Notes under the pieces: model-generated
Seen by the model: only the letters and a program-made list of their open reading frames with translations
Database searches by the model: none
Told to the model about the DNA's origin: nothing
Made by a program: the position numbers and the translations under genes
Source: Nitrobacteraceae bacterium AZCC 2146
GTDB taxonomy: Bacteria > Pseudomonadota > Alphaproteobacteria > Rhizobiales > Xanthobacteraceae
Direction: 5' to 3'
Length of the DNA: 64,000 bases
NCBI GenBank assembly: GCA_036924855.1
Contig: JBAGRP010000001.1
Span: forward strand, 2,666,001 to 2,730,000
Part shown: piece by piece, positions 1-7,885 of the stretch
Layout of the letters: every line of letters begins with the position of its first letter
Position numbering within the stretch: position 1 is the first letter of the stretch

Positions 1-474
1 GCCGTTGATCAGCACCATCGGCAGCCGCCTGCTGGCGGCGGAGAGGATCAGGTTCGGCCAGATATCCGATTCGATGAACAGCGCCAGACCCGGCTGCCAG
101 TGATCGAGAAACCGCGCCACGAAGCGCGGCGAATCATAGGGGATGTATTGGTGGATGATATCGGCCGGGAAGCGCCTGGCGATGATCGCAGCCGAGGTCA
201 CCGTGCCCGAGGTCAGCAGGATGCGGATATTGAGCGCGCGCAGCCGCTCGATCAGCGCCGCCACAGCCAGCACCTCGCCGACGCTGGCGCCGTGAATCCA
301 GATCAGCGGCCCCGAAGGCCGCAAGACATCGGTGATGCCGCGGCGCTCGTCGGTGCGCGCCGGATCTTCCTTGTTCTGCTTCAGCCGCTGCTTGATCAGC
401 ACCGGCGCCAGGGGCGCCAGCACCGCGGAGAGTTTGCGATAGACGCGCAGCGTCATCGGCAAAGAGCTAGGCAT
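1..474 (-). CDS. waaA: 3-deoxy-D-manno-octulosonic acid (Kdo) transferase, N-terminal part
   Basis: WaaA transfers Kdo from CMP-Kdo to lipid A precursor at the inner face of the cytoplasmic membrane. Only the first 158 codons are inside the window; the gene runs off the left edge. The visible part has an N-terminal hydrophobic/basic anchor (residues 10-32), the conserved GASVGE motif (62-67, containing the family's catalytic Glu) and an ESDIWPN motif (135-141, the family's ETELWPN-like block). The ATG at 474 overlaps the end of the upstream acyltransferase gene by 8 bases, so the two are probably translationally coupled. Seen: the motifs and overlap. Known: the reaction of the family. The acceptor specificity (one or two Kdo) cannot be read from this fragment. 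Confidence 0.93.
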   Translation of the reverse strand, partial: MPSSLPMTLRVYRKLSAVLAPLAPVLIKQRLKQNKEDPARTDERRGITDVLRPSGPLIWIHGASVGEVLAVAALIERLRALNIRILLTSGTVTSAAIIARRFPADIIHQYIPYDSPRFVARFLDHWQPGLALFIESDIWPNLILSAASRRLPMVLING

Positions 475-1180
475 GACCGGCCTCTTCCGGACGGCCGACG
501 GCGATATACGCGCGCCGCGTGGCATCGTTCAGCGTCGCCTCGAGCCGCAGCCGCAGCGTTTCCATCACCGCCTGGTCGGCGTCCGCCGGCACTTCGATCG
601 GCTCGCCCCCGACCAGCACGCCGCGGCCGAACGGCAGGTTGATGGTGGTGCGGTCCCAGTTCTTGAGCTGGATGAACCGGCTGGTGGCCATCGCGAACGG
701 CATGATCGGCCGGCCGCTTTCGCGCGCCAGCATGATGATGCCCATTCCGGCGACGCGCGAGCGCTTCGGCACATCGGCGGTCAGCGCCATGTTGATGCCC
801 TGCTCCAGCACCCGCACCATTTCCTTGAAAGCGCCGACACCGCCCTTGCGGTGAAATGCGCCGCCATGGTCGCCGGAACCGCGCACGGTGCCGATACCGA
901 GCCGCTCGGCAGCCAGCGCGTTGAACTCGCCGTCACGATGTTTCGAGATCAGCACGGCGCCGCGATAGTCCTTCTGCCGGATGAACGGCGTCATGAAATG
1001 TTGGCCGTGCCAGAACGCCAGGATCACCGGCATCTGCGGCTCGACGATGTCGTAGACATCGGGCGGATCAAGCGTGAATCTATTGGTCTTCCACACCAGC
1101 CGCAGGAATTCGGCCGCGAGAAATCCCGCGGCGCGCTGAACCCAGCTGCTGCGCAGCGTGTTTCGAAGCAGTCGTTTCAA
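467..1180 (-). CDS. DUF374 family lysophospholipid acyltransferase-like protein
   Basis: A 237-residue protein of the DUF374 family, related to glycerolipid and lipid A acyltransferases. A hydrophobic N-terminal segment (about 13-30) is followed by FWHGQHF (56-62), whose His residues take the place of the HX4D acyltransferase box, then SKHRDGEF (about 79-86) and a Gly-rich GSGDHGG stretch (about 101). The start is a TTG whose last bases lie in the TGA of the DUF4170 gene, and the stop overlaps waaA. Known: some DUF374 proteins (LpxJ type) act as late lipid A acyltransferases. Inference: direct coupling to waaA makes a role in lipid A acylation likely here, but the acyl donor and acceptor are unknown. 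Confidence 0.85.
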   Translation of the reverse strand: MKRLLRNTLRSSWVQRAAGFLAAEFLRLVWKTNRFTLDPPDVYDIVEPQMPVILAFWHGQHFMTPFIRQKDYRGAVLISKHRDGEFNALAAERLGIGTVRGSGDHGGAFHRKGGVGAFKEMVRVLEQGINMALTADVPKRSRVAGMGIIMLARESGRPIMPFAMATSRFIQLKNWDRTTINLPFGRGVLVGGEPIEVPADADQAVMETLRLRLEATLNDATRRAYIAVGRPEEAGHA

Positions 1181-1422
1181 CTGGTGGGTTTCGCGTCTTG
1201 ACCTGGGTCGAGCAACCGGTGGAGATGAACGATGAAGTAGCGCATATGGGCGTTGTCGACCGTCATCTGCGCCTTGGACTTCCAGGCCGTGAACGCGGTG
1301 GCGTAGTTCGGGTAGACTCCGACGATCTCGACCTGATCGAGATCCTTGAAGGTGTTGCCCTTCAGGTCGGTCAGTTCGCCGCCGATAACCAGATGAAGCA
1401 ACTGTTGCGCGCCGTCCGACAT
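1177..1422 (-). CDS. DUF4170 domain-containing protein
   Basis: A small soluble protein of 81 residues with no signal peptide or membrane segment. It matches the DUF4170 family of alphaproteobacteria, with a core containing EIVGVYPNYATAFTAWKSKA (about 32-51) and a C-terminal MRYFIVHLHRLLDP (about 60-73). The ATG at 1422 has AGGAAA upstream. It sits between the cysQ-like gene and the DUF374 acyltransferase gene, overlapping the latter by 4 bases. The function is unknown; the steady position in a lipid A operon suggests an accessory envelope role, which is inference only. Confidence 0.88.
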   Translation of the reverse strand: MSDGAQQLLHLVIGGELTDLKGNTFKDLDQVEIVGVYPNYATAFTAWKSKAQMTVDNAHMRYFIVHLHRLLDPGQDAKPTS

Positions 1423-1484
1423 GAATGTGTTTCCTGCAGCTGCCCGGCTGCGATCAGATGAATTCGAATGGGTCGCGCGGCCGG

Positions 1485-2309
1485 TCAGACCTGCCTGTTC
1501 CGAAACTGCTCAACGATGCAAGCATGACGATCGGCCCCCGCTGCCACCAGCAACCCGTGCGTCACTTCCTGGCGATTATAGAGGATCGCATCGCCGGAAA
1601 GCGCGGTCATCCTACCATTCGCTTCGTGCACGATCAAATCCGCCGCGGCAAGGTCCCAGTCGCGGCTCTGACCGCCGGCAAAGGCGGCATCGAGCCTGCC
1701 GTTCGCCACCCAGCACAGCCGCAGCGCCAGCGAGCCGATTCGCGGATAGAGCGTGATGTCCTGCAATGGCCGGGCGAGACGCTCCACCAGCGGCTTCGGG
1801 CCGGCGACGCGGGAAAAATCCATTTCGGTGCCGGCGGTGGCGTGGACCGGCACGCCGTTGCAGGTGGTGCCCTGGCCGCGCACGGCAAAGAAAAATTCAT
1901 CTGTGGACGGCGCGAATACCGCGGCGAGCAGCGGCCTGGCCTCGTCCACCAGCGCCACGCTGACACACCAGTCCTCGCGCCCGGCGAGATAGCCGCGGGT
2001 ACCGTCGATCGGATCGATGATCCAGGTGAGGCGTTTGCCAAGCCGCGACTCGTCATCGGCGCTCTCTTCCGACAGCCAGCCGTAATCCGGCCTCAAAGCC
2101 TGCAGCCGGGTCTGGATCAGATCGTTGACGGCGATGTCGGCTTCCGACACCGGCGACGACGCGCCTTTGGTCCACATCCGCAGCTCGGTGCGGAACATCG
2201 CGAGCCCGAGCGCGCCGGCGTCGCGCACCGTCTGCGCCAGCAGCGCCGCGTCATCAGCCAGATGATCGGCGCGCGCCAAACTCTTGATTGAAGCGTCAGC
2301 GTCCGGCAA
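1485..2309 (-). CDS. cysQ: 3'(2'),5'-bisphosphate nucleotidase / inositol monophosphatase family protein
   Basis: A 274-residue Mg-dependent, lithium-sensitive-type phosphatase. The family metal motifs are visible: SEADIAVN (55-62), EES (81-83), DPIDGT (99-104) and RDWDLAAAD (about 215). Family members hydrolyse 3'-phosphoadenosine 5'-phosphate (CysQ) or inositol phosphates; in this alphaproteobacterial neighbourhood the CysQ assignment is usual, but sequence alone does not settle the substrate. The start is a TTG at 2309 that overlaps the stop of pmbA and is preceded by a GAGGGG ribosome site about 7 bases away, which decides the start. It is transcribed with pmbA upstream and DUF4170 downstream. 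Confidence 0.85.
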   Translation of the reverse strand: MPDADASIKSLARADHLADDAALLAQTVRDAGALGLAMFRTELRMWTKGASSPVSEADIAVNDLIQTRLQALRPDYGWLSEESADDESRLGKRLTWIIDPIDGTRGYLAGREDWCVSVALVDEARPLLAAVFAPSTDEFFFAVRGQGTTCNGVPVHATAGTEMDFSRVAGPKPLVERLARPLQDITLYPRIGSLALRLCWVANGRLDAAFAGGQSRDWDLAAADLIVHEANGRMTALSGDAILYNRQEVTHGLLVAAGADRHACIVEQFRNRQV

Positions 2310-3693
2310 TCGTCAGCCCCTCGACGCGGACGGTCGGCGCATTGACGCCATAGCGGAAGCTGAGATCGTTGGCAGGCTGCAGCGACTTGAAAATCTCGAA
2401 CAGATGCCCGGCGATGGTGATCTCGCTCACCGCATAGGTGATCTCGCCGTTCTCGATCCAGAACCCGCCGGCGCCACGGCTGTAGTCGCCGGTGACGCCG
2501 TTGACGCCGGAGCCGATCAGGTCGGTGACATAAAAACCTTCCTTGATGTCGGCGATCAGTTCGGCCGGCGTCGGCTCGCCCGCCTCCATATGCAGATTAT
2601 AGGCGCCGGGCGACGGCGACGACGACACGCCGCGATGGGCGTGGCCGGTGGTGGTCATGCCCAGCTCGCGCGCGGTGGCGCAATCCAGCAACCAGGTGGT
2701 CAGCACGCCTTCGTCGATGATGGCAGTCTTCTTCACTGCGACGCCTTCGGCATCGAAGGATTGCGAGCGCAACCCGCGCACCCGCAGGGGATCGTCGATG
2801 ATGCGGATATTCTTGTTGAACAACTGCTCGCCGAGGCTGCCCTTGAGAAAGCTGGTCTTGCGGGCGATCGAGGCGCCATTGACGGCGCCGACGAGGTGGC
2901 CGACCAGCGAATTCGAGACGCGAGGATCGAATACCACCGGCACCTTGCAGGTCGCGACCTTGCGCGGATTGGCGCGCGCCACCGTGCGCTCGCCGGCGAG
3001 CTTGCCGACACTGGCAGGGGATGCGAGGTCGGATGCATGCGGCGCCGAGGTGTAGTCGTAGTCGCGCTCCATATTGGTGCCGTCGCCGACGATCGCCGTC
3101 ATCGAGATGCCCTGGCTCGAGCGCAGGTAGGAGCCGTGGAAGCCGGTCGAGGTCACCAGTACCATGCCGCCGATCCCGGTCGAGGCCGAGGCGCCGCCGG
3201 ATTTGGTGACGCCCTTCACCGCAAGCGCGGCCTCTTCCGCTTCCACCGCGCGGCGTTCGAGTTCGTTTACCGACGGCGTGACAGGATCGAGCAGATCGAG
3301 GTTCGGAAAATCGCGCGCCAGCAAAGCGGGATCGGCGAGGCCGACATATTGATCGTCGGGTGCGACGCGGGCCATCGCCACCGCGCGCTCGGCGAGCTGG
3401 GCGACATTGTCGCCTGACACATCATTGGTCGAAATGACCGCCTGGCGACGGCCGACGAAAACCCGCAGGCCGACGTCGTCGCCTTCGGAACGCTCGGACG
3501 CTTCGACCTTGCCGTCACGCACCTCGACGCCGTGCGACACGCCGCGCACCGCGACCGCGTCGGCCGCATCGGCGCCGGCGCGCTTCGCAGCCTCGACGAG
3601 ACGCTGCGCCAGCGTGGAGAGCGCGGACTGATCGAGCAGGTCGGAACTGGCGGGTTTCAACGGCGATGACGACGTGTTTGGTGAAGAGATCAC
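2296..3693 (-). CDS. pmbA: TldD/PmbA family metalloprotease (PmbA)
   Basis: PmbA is the partner of TldD; the heterodimer is a Zn-dependent protease that trims unfolded peptides and matures modified peptides such as microcins. The zinc site is on TldD, so none is expected here. About 465 residues, the usual PmbA length. The N-terminal domain holds GDDVGLRVFVGRRQAVISTND (positions 80-100) and the C-terminal half holds GARDFP/GGxGG-like stretches such as DYSRGAGGFWIENGEI. No ATG is available near the N-terminus; a GTG at 3693 with GGGAT upstream is chosen, with a TTG two codons earlier as the alternative. It is the first gene of the minus-strand run through waaA. Confidence 0.88.
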   Translation of the reverse strand: MISSPNTSSSPLKPASSDLLDQSALSTLAQRLVEAAKRAGADAADAVAVRGVSHGVEVRDGKVEASERSEGDDVGLRVFVGRRQAVISTNDVSGDNVAQLAERAVAMARVAPDDQYVGLADPALLARDFPNLDLLDPVTPSVNELERRAVEAEEAALAVKGVTKSGGASASTGIGGMVLVTSTGFHGSYLRSSQGISMTAIVGDGTNMERDYDYTSAPHASDLASPASVGKLAGERTVARANPRKVATCKVPVVFDPRVSNSLVGHLVGAVNGASIARKTSFLKGSLGEQLFNKNIRIIDDPLRVRGLRSQSFDAEGVAVKKTAIIDEGVLTTWLLDCATARELGMTTTGHAHRGVSSSPSPGAYNLHMEAGEPTPAELIADIKEGFYVTDLIGSGVNGVTGDYSRGAGGFWIENGEITYAVSEITIAGHLFEIFKSLQPANDLSFRYGVNAPTVRVEGLTIAGR

Positions 3694-3977
3694 GAACAAA
3701 ATCCCAACGTTTTGAGGAGGTGCCTGAAGAGGCCTGAAGGCAAACTGTCGTGTCCAGAGATGTGCCTATTTTACGCGGACTTCAAGCATCCGATGCGCTG
3801 AAAGCCAAAGAATTTCAGCGATATCGCAAGGTCTCGTCAATCATGTCCGCCAAGCTTCCGTCAAGCATGCGGGCGGATCAGATTCGATTAACCAGCCTTT
3901 TTAAGCTCGTTCCGATCCGGCTCTGGCAAGGTCCCCCCATCGACCGGGAACATAATTCCGGCGGGGAGATAAAAATC

Positions 3978-4502
3978 TTGAGGCATCAAACAGCAACAGG
4001 CGGGAGCATTTCCGCAGGGTCGAGCAGCGCATTGCGGCTCGACCCCCACTCGCTACCGGTCCGCTTCGATGCGCACGATCAACGTGCGGATGGCAGCGTC
4101 CGGCATATCGAACTGCATCGCGAACGCGTCGTCCTGCACCGTGCCGTCAGCGGCATGCGGATGGCGATCAACGTCCGCGTCAGCGACTTTCTCGGCGTCG
4201 CCTTGCGCGGCCTCGACGACGGCAAAATGCTGGTGCTCGCGCATCGCGATCCCTCACTGTCGATTCCGTTGCTGGTCAGTTCGGACCGCGAAGAGATCGA
4301 CATGGCGTGGCAGATGTGGAGCGAGATTTTTGCACTCCCGCAATTGCCGGAAGAGAAAACCCGCGAGCCGGCCCCGCGCCGCCGCCGCCACAATGCGATC
4401 CGCGAGCGTCGCCCGAAATTTCTGGTGCGACGCCAGTTCGGCGACCTGCTCAACGCCGCCGGCGTGTATCAGGGCGAGCGCGAGATCATCGCAAGAGACT
4501 AG
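3978..4502 (+). CDS. DUF6101 family protein
   Basis: A 174-residue soluble protein of unknown function that resembles the DUF6101 family of Bradyrhizobium and relatives. Recognisable blocks are ALRLDPHSLPVRFDA (about 17-31) and the long stretch around VVLHRAVSGMRMAINV (about 50-65); the C-terminal third is Arg-rich (PRRRRHNAIRERRPKF). I chose a TTG start at 3978 because it has GGGGAG at a good distance and because similarity to family members begins there; the frame is open further upstream, but the upstream residues do not resemble a protein. It is divergent from pmbA, leaving 284 bases that must hold both promoters. Confidence 0.75.
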   Translation: MRHQTATGGSISAGSSSALRLDPHSLPVRFDAHDQRADGSVRHIELHRERVVLHRAVSGMRMAINVRVSDFLGVALRGLDDGKMLVLAHRDPSLSIPLLVSSDREEIDMAWQMWSEIFALPQLPEEKTREPAPRRRRHNAIRERRPKFLVRRQFGDLLNAAGVYQGEREIIARD

Positions 4503-4644
4503 GTCGCGATCGGTCGTGATGTATCCAGGGTGCGCACTAAAATCAGAGTTGGTCCGCTGTGGCCCCGTGAATGTCCGGTTTGGAGCGCTAGAACCGGACT
4601 CATGCACCGCAGCAAAACCAAGGTCTGGAAGATATTTTGAAATG

Positions 4645-4667
4645 AAAAAGGCCACCCGCGCGGCCTT
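4645..4667 (-). terminator. Rho-independent terminator of the carbonic anhydrase gene
   Basis: AAGGCC (4648-4653) pairs with GGCCTT (4662-4667). Read on the minus strand, the hairpin is followed by a run of T just below 4650, four bases beyond the carbonic anhydrase stop. Confidence 0.55.
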
Positions 4668-4670
4668 AAA

Positions 4671-5429
4671 TTATCCAGTGAAGAAATCTACTACACCTGT
4701 CTCCAGATCGTACATCGCACCGGCGATTTTGATAGCGCCATTCGATTCCATTTGGGCCAGCACAGGACTGTCCTTGCGAATGTCGGCCATCGTCATTTCT
4801 ACATTCTTCCGGGCGACGGCATCCACAAATGTGTAATTCTTCGACGTCCTTTCACCGCTGTATGTTGTCGCTGCTACTGCGGGTTTAATTTTCGTCAACA
4901 AACCCGTGAGATTGCCGAGTTCGGCATTGTCAATTGCGCCCTTAATCGCGCCGCACGACGTATGTCCCATGACCAGAACGACTTTAGCCCCTGTCAGTTT
5001 GCAGGCGAATTCCATACTTCCAAGGATGTCGGGATTTTCGACGTTGCCTGCTACGCGAGCGTTGAAGATGTCGCCAATGCGGAGGTCTAAGATCGTCTCA
5101 GCCGAAGCCCGTGAGTCAATACACGTAAGCAGTATCGCGGCCGGATATTGTCCTTTGGCGGTTGCGCGTTGCTGCGCCAGGAAATTGGTATCTTCGCGCT
5201 TGCCGTTGTAAAAGCGCTTATTCCCTTTTTTCATGAGCGCTAAAATATCGTCCGGACTCAACTTGTCACGCTGCGCCTTGGTCAGTGCGTCAGCATGGGC
5301 AATGCCGCTGAGAGCCCCGAGACCTGCGAACGCCATTGCAGTCATGGCCGCGGACGCTTTTAGGAAACTCCGACGATGGAAACGATTGAGGGGCTGGTTC
5401 GCTTCACGGTTCGCACATTCGATACACAT
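4671..5429 (-). CDS. Exported beta-class carbonic anhydrase (Tat signal)
   Basis: A 252-residue beta-carbonic anhydrase that interconverts CO2 and bicarbonate. The zinc site is intact: CIDSR and HTSC supply Cys, Asp/Arg dyad, His and Cys. A twin-arginine signal HRRSFLKAS (about 18-26) followed by a hydrophobic Ala-rich stretch ending in AHA predicts folded export to the periplasm. The N-terminus before the RR has a CIEC pair, which is odd and would be removed with the signal. The ATG at 5429 with GGGAG upstream is chosen over a longer frame. GC content is visibly lower than in flanking genes. It is a single gene, convergent with DUF6101. Periplasmic carbon dioxide handling is inference. Confidence 0.9.
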   Translation of the reverse strand: MCIECANREANQPLNRFHRRSFLKASAAMTAMAFAGLGALSGIAHADALTKAQRDKLSPDDILALMKKGNKRFYNGKREDTNFLAQQRATAKGQYPAAILLTCIDSRASAETILDLRIGDIFNARVAGNVENPDILGSMEFACKLTGAKVVLVMGHTSCGAIKGAIDNAELGNLTGLLTKIKPAVAATTYSGERTSKNYTFVDAVARKNVEMTMADIRKDSPVLAQMESNGAIKIAGAMYDLETGVVDFFTG

Positions 5430-5656
5430 GCAGGATCTCCCTTGAGCTAATTCCCCAGACGGACTCCATTGCGGTATAGCGATAGTATACGGCGGGATAC
5501 AGCACAAGCCATAGGCGAGTGCCGTAGCCAGTTCAATTTTGCCGAGAGGAAGGGTCAATCCAATGATTGAGTGTATTTGGCGTTCACCGTTCGTCTGCGC
5601 GCTCTCAGATCGACCTTGAGTCCGCTCAGGATCATTTGCATCGACCGGCAGCCCCG

Positions 5657-7066
5657 CTACGGTGTATTTCCGAGGCGCGCGATCATCGCATCCGAACGCG
5701 CCTTGAGGTTTGGCGCGACCTTTTCGCCGTTGCTGACGCGCGTCTTGACAATGGAGGCCAGCCGGAGCGCCTCGGCGTCGCGACCTTCGCTGAGTTCAGC
5801 ATCTGCCAGTGCAATGACGAAAACCAGATTGTCAGGCTGCAGGCCGTAGGCTTTTCGAAACGGGCCGACGGCGTCGTGCGGACGCCCGTTCTTGCGTAAA
5901 TCTTCGCCGTAATCGAATTGCAGGAACGCACTTCGCGGCACGGTCGCCGCGCCGGTGAAAAGCGTCTCGCTCGCTTCCTTGGATCGGCCCACGCTGCTGT
6001 AGATATTGGCCAGGACGCGATACGCCGCCACATTGGACCGGTCCAGACGCAGGGCCTCCCTGAAAGCCTCGATCGACTCGTCATTCTGATTGAGAGCCCG
6101 AAGGGCAAATCCAAGCGTGGTGAAGCTGTTGACGGAGCCCGGAGCGCGCTCCACACCCATTCTGGCAGCAGCCAGGGCTTCGTCAAACCGCCGGCCGGCC
6201 AGCAGGGCAAGCGTCCTCGAGTACTCCGGCCCGACGAACGCCGGATCCATCGCTCTTGCCCGATCCGACGCCGCCAGCGCTTCAGCGGCCTGGCCACGGG
6301 ATGCCAGAATGAACGATTTCAGATTGAGCGCGTATTTTTCAGCGTCGGGATAGCCTCCCGCAAGCGCGATCGCCGTCAGCCGCAGCGCATTTTCCTCGTC
6401 GCGATACTCGCGCCAGTAAATCCCCGCTGCTATTTCGGGATCGATGTGTTCCAGAAGGTTCAGGGCAGCCCTTCTGAACAGGCCGTCGGGGCCCTGCGAT
6501 GTTTCGACATCGATCAGGGTCTCGCGGCCGGGGGTCTGGCGCAGACGCAGCCGCGTCAGGTCACGACCGTCTTCCCTGCGGGTGGTGATTTCACCCGATA
6601 TCTGAATGAGGGTCTTTCCCAGCACGCGCTGGATCAACGACTGAACCGACTTCAGATCGAGATTGCCGGTTGGCGTTTCGATCGAGGACAACGCCTCCAG
6701 CAGGTGCGCATCGCCAATTTGCGTTTTCGGCTTGGCCGCGGTCGAACTCTTGTTCAGGATCGAAATCTCATCCAGCAATTGCTGGGTCGCCGCTTCGGAA
6801 GAATAGCCCATCACCTCGAACGACTGCGGCACGCGGAGATATGACATCACGACGCCGGTGTCGCGGATCGCGTTCGAGAGGACGACTGTCGCAAGCACCG
6901 CAGGAACGACGGTGATGAAAACCACCGCGATGGCCTTGACGACCATGACCAGCTCGCCGAACGTGCGCCTTTCGAGCTGGGATTTCAGGAAATGTTTTTT
7001 TGGAGCGGCGACGCGCTGCCGCGTCGTTTTCGATGTCGCGGCTTTTGCTGACTGGACGGGCGCCAC
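5657..7066 (-). CDS. Membrane-anchored tetratricopeptide-repeat protein, function unknown
   Basis: About 469 residues. A basic N-terminus (SKTTRQR...PKKHFLKSQLERR) leads into one transmembrane helix (around VVKAIAVVFITVVPAVLATVV), then a mixed domain with conserved-looking LGKTLIQISGEITTRRED, and then at least five TPR units in the C-terminal half (for example FTTLGFALRALNQNDESIEA and YRVLANIYSSVGRSKEASE). The architecture is inner-membrane scaffold facing the periplasm. The start is uncertain: a longer ATG frame at 7177 would overlap the SGNH gene by about 100 bases, so the GTG at 7066 just past that gene's stop is preferred. Probably co-transcribed with the SGNH hydrolase; no specific function recognised. 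Confidence 0.75.
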   Translation of the reverse strand: MAPVQSAKAATSKTTRQRVAAPKKHFLKSQLERRTFGELVMVVKAIAVVFITVVPAVLATVVLSNAIRDTGVVMSYLRVPQSFEVMGYSSEAATQQLLDEISILNKSSTAAKPKTQIGDAHLLEALSSIETPTGNLDLKSVQSLIQRVLGKTLIQISGEITTRREDGRDLTRLRLRQTPGRETLIDVETSQGPDGLFRRAALNLLEHIDPEIAAGIYWREYRDEENALRLTAIALAGGYPDAEKYALNLKSFILASRGQAAEALAASDRARAMDPAFVGPEYSRTLALLAGRRFDEALAAARMGVERAPGSVNSFTTLGFALRALNQNDESIEAFREALRLDRSNVAAYRVLANIYSSVGRSKEASETLFTGAATVPRSAFLQFDYGEDLRKNGRPHDAVGPFRKAYGLQPDNLVFVIALADAELSEGRDAEALRLASIVKTRVSNGEKVAPNLKARSDAMIARLGNTP

Positions 7067-7074
7067 AACGGCGA

Positions 7075-7584
7075 TCAGCGTATCGACGGAAGCAATTGAG
7101 ATGCAACCCGTCGATGGCCTTCTACTGTCAAATGGCTGCCATCCGACTGCTTCAAGCCAGCCGCCAACGCCGCCCATACGAGACGATCGGAGTGAACGAT
7201 CTTGATTCCGCGCGCGCGCAACTGCTGCTCTATGCTGGCCATGTTCGCCTGACGCACGGCGGGATCAAAATTCCCTCGGCGAAAATCGTTGGTGCCAAAT
7301 TGCAGGATCACGATCTTTGTGCCCTCGGGCACTTCACTCGATAGTCGAGCCAGCATTCCGGTCGTTGTATCACCCGATATGCCAGCGTTCGCGACGCGCA
7401 TTCTGGAGCCCTTAGCCTCCAACATTGCCTGGAGCTGCGCAGGATAAGACTCGGACGAGCTTACTCCGCGACCTTGAGTGTTACTTCCTCCGATGGCGAC
7501 GACTTGCGCTGATGCGGAACAGATCAAAGCAAAAAAGAGAAATGCCACAACGTGCAAAGTGCACACGGTTTTCAAAGATTTCAC
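7075..7584 (-). CDS. SGNH/GDSL-family hydrolase, exported
   Basis: A 169-residue esterase-like protein similar to TesA-type arylesterases. The signal peptide is residues 1-27 (VKSLKTV... ending SASA). Block I is GGSNTQGRG with the nucleophile Ser, block II has AGISGDT with the oxyanion Gly, block III is FGTND with Asn, and block V is DGSHLTVEGH with the Asp-His pair, so all four SGNH blocks are present. The GTG at 7584 has a GGGGGA ribosome site six to seven bases away and gives a clean signal peptide; the longer ATG reading does not. GC is lower than the surroundings. It lies upstream of the TPR gene in the same direction. Confidence 0.85.
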   Translation of the reverse strand: MKSLKTVCTLHVVAFLFFALICSASAQVVAIGGSNTQGRGVSSSESYPAQLQAMLEAKGSRMRVANAGISGDTTTGMLARLSSEVPEGTKIVILQFGTNDFRRGNFDPAVRQANMASIEQQLRARGIKIVHSDRLVWAALAAGLKQSDGSHLTVEGHRRVASQLLPSIR

Positions 7585-7885
7585 GCCAAATCCCCCAAAA
7601 TTAAATACGAAAAATGGGAAGGATAGCTGCAATTTAAATGCAATTTAAAAAGAGTAGCTACATTTTAGGGAGGGCGCAACTCTTAAGTCGGCCGGGTGCA
7701 GAGAGCTGCAAATGGCATCAAACGATTGCGACATCGGGCGTGCTCAATGTGCGTTCAGGGTCATTTGCGTCGATTGCGCGGCGTCGATCCTGTCTGGTTA
7801 GCGGGACATTCAGGACATTTTCTTCGCAGTTAACCTCACTGCACCCGATCCGAACTCACCAGCTCCGTAGTTATAAATCCGCACT
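7585..7885. other. Intergenic region between the SGNH gene and ubiA
   Basis: This 301-base gap carries the promoter side of the SGNH gene and the downstream side of ubiA. A short open frame on the plus strand (7638-7889) looks like the spurious frames seen in repeats of related genomes, and I do not call it a gene. No hairpin terminator or clear regulatory site was seen. Confidence 0.5.
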
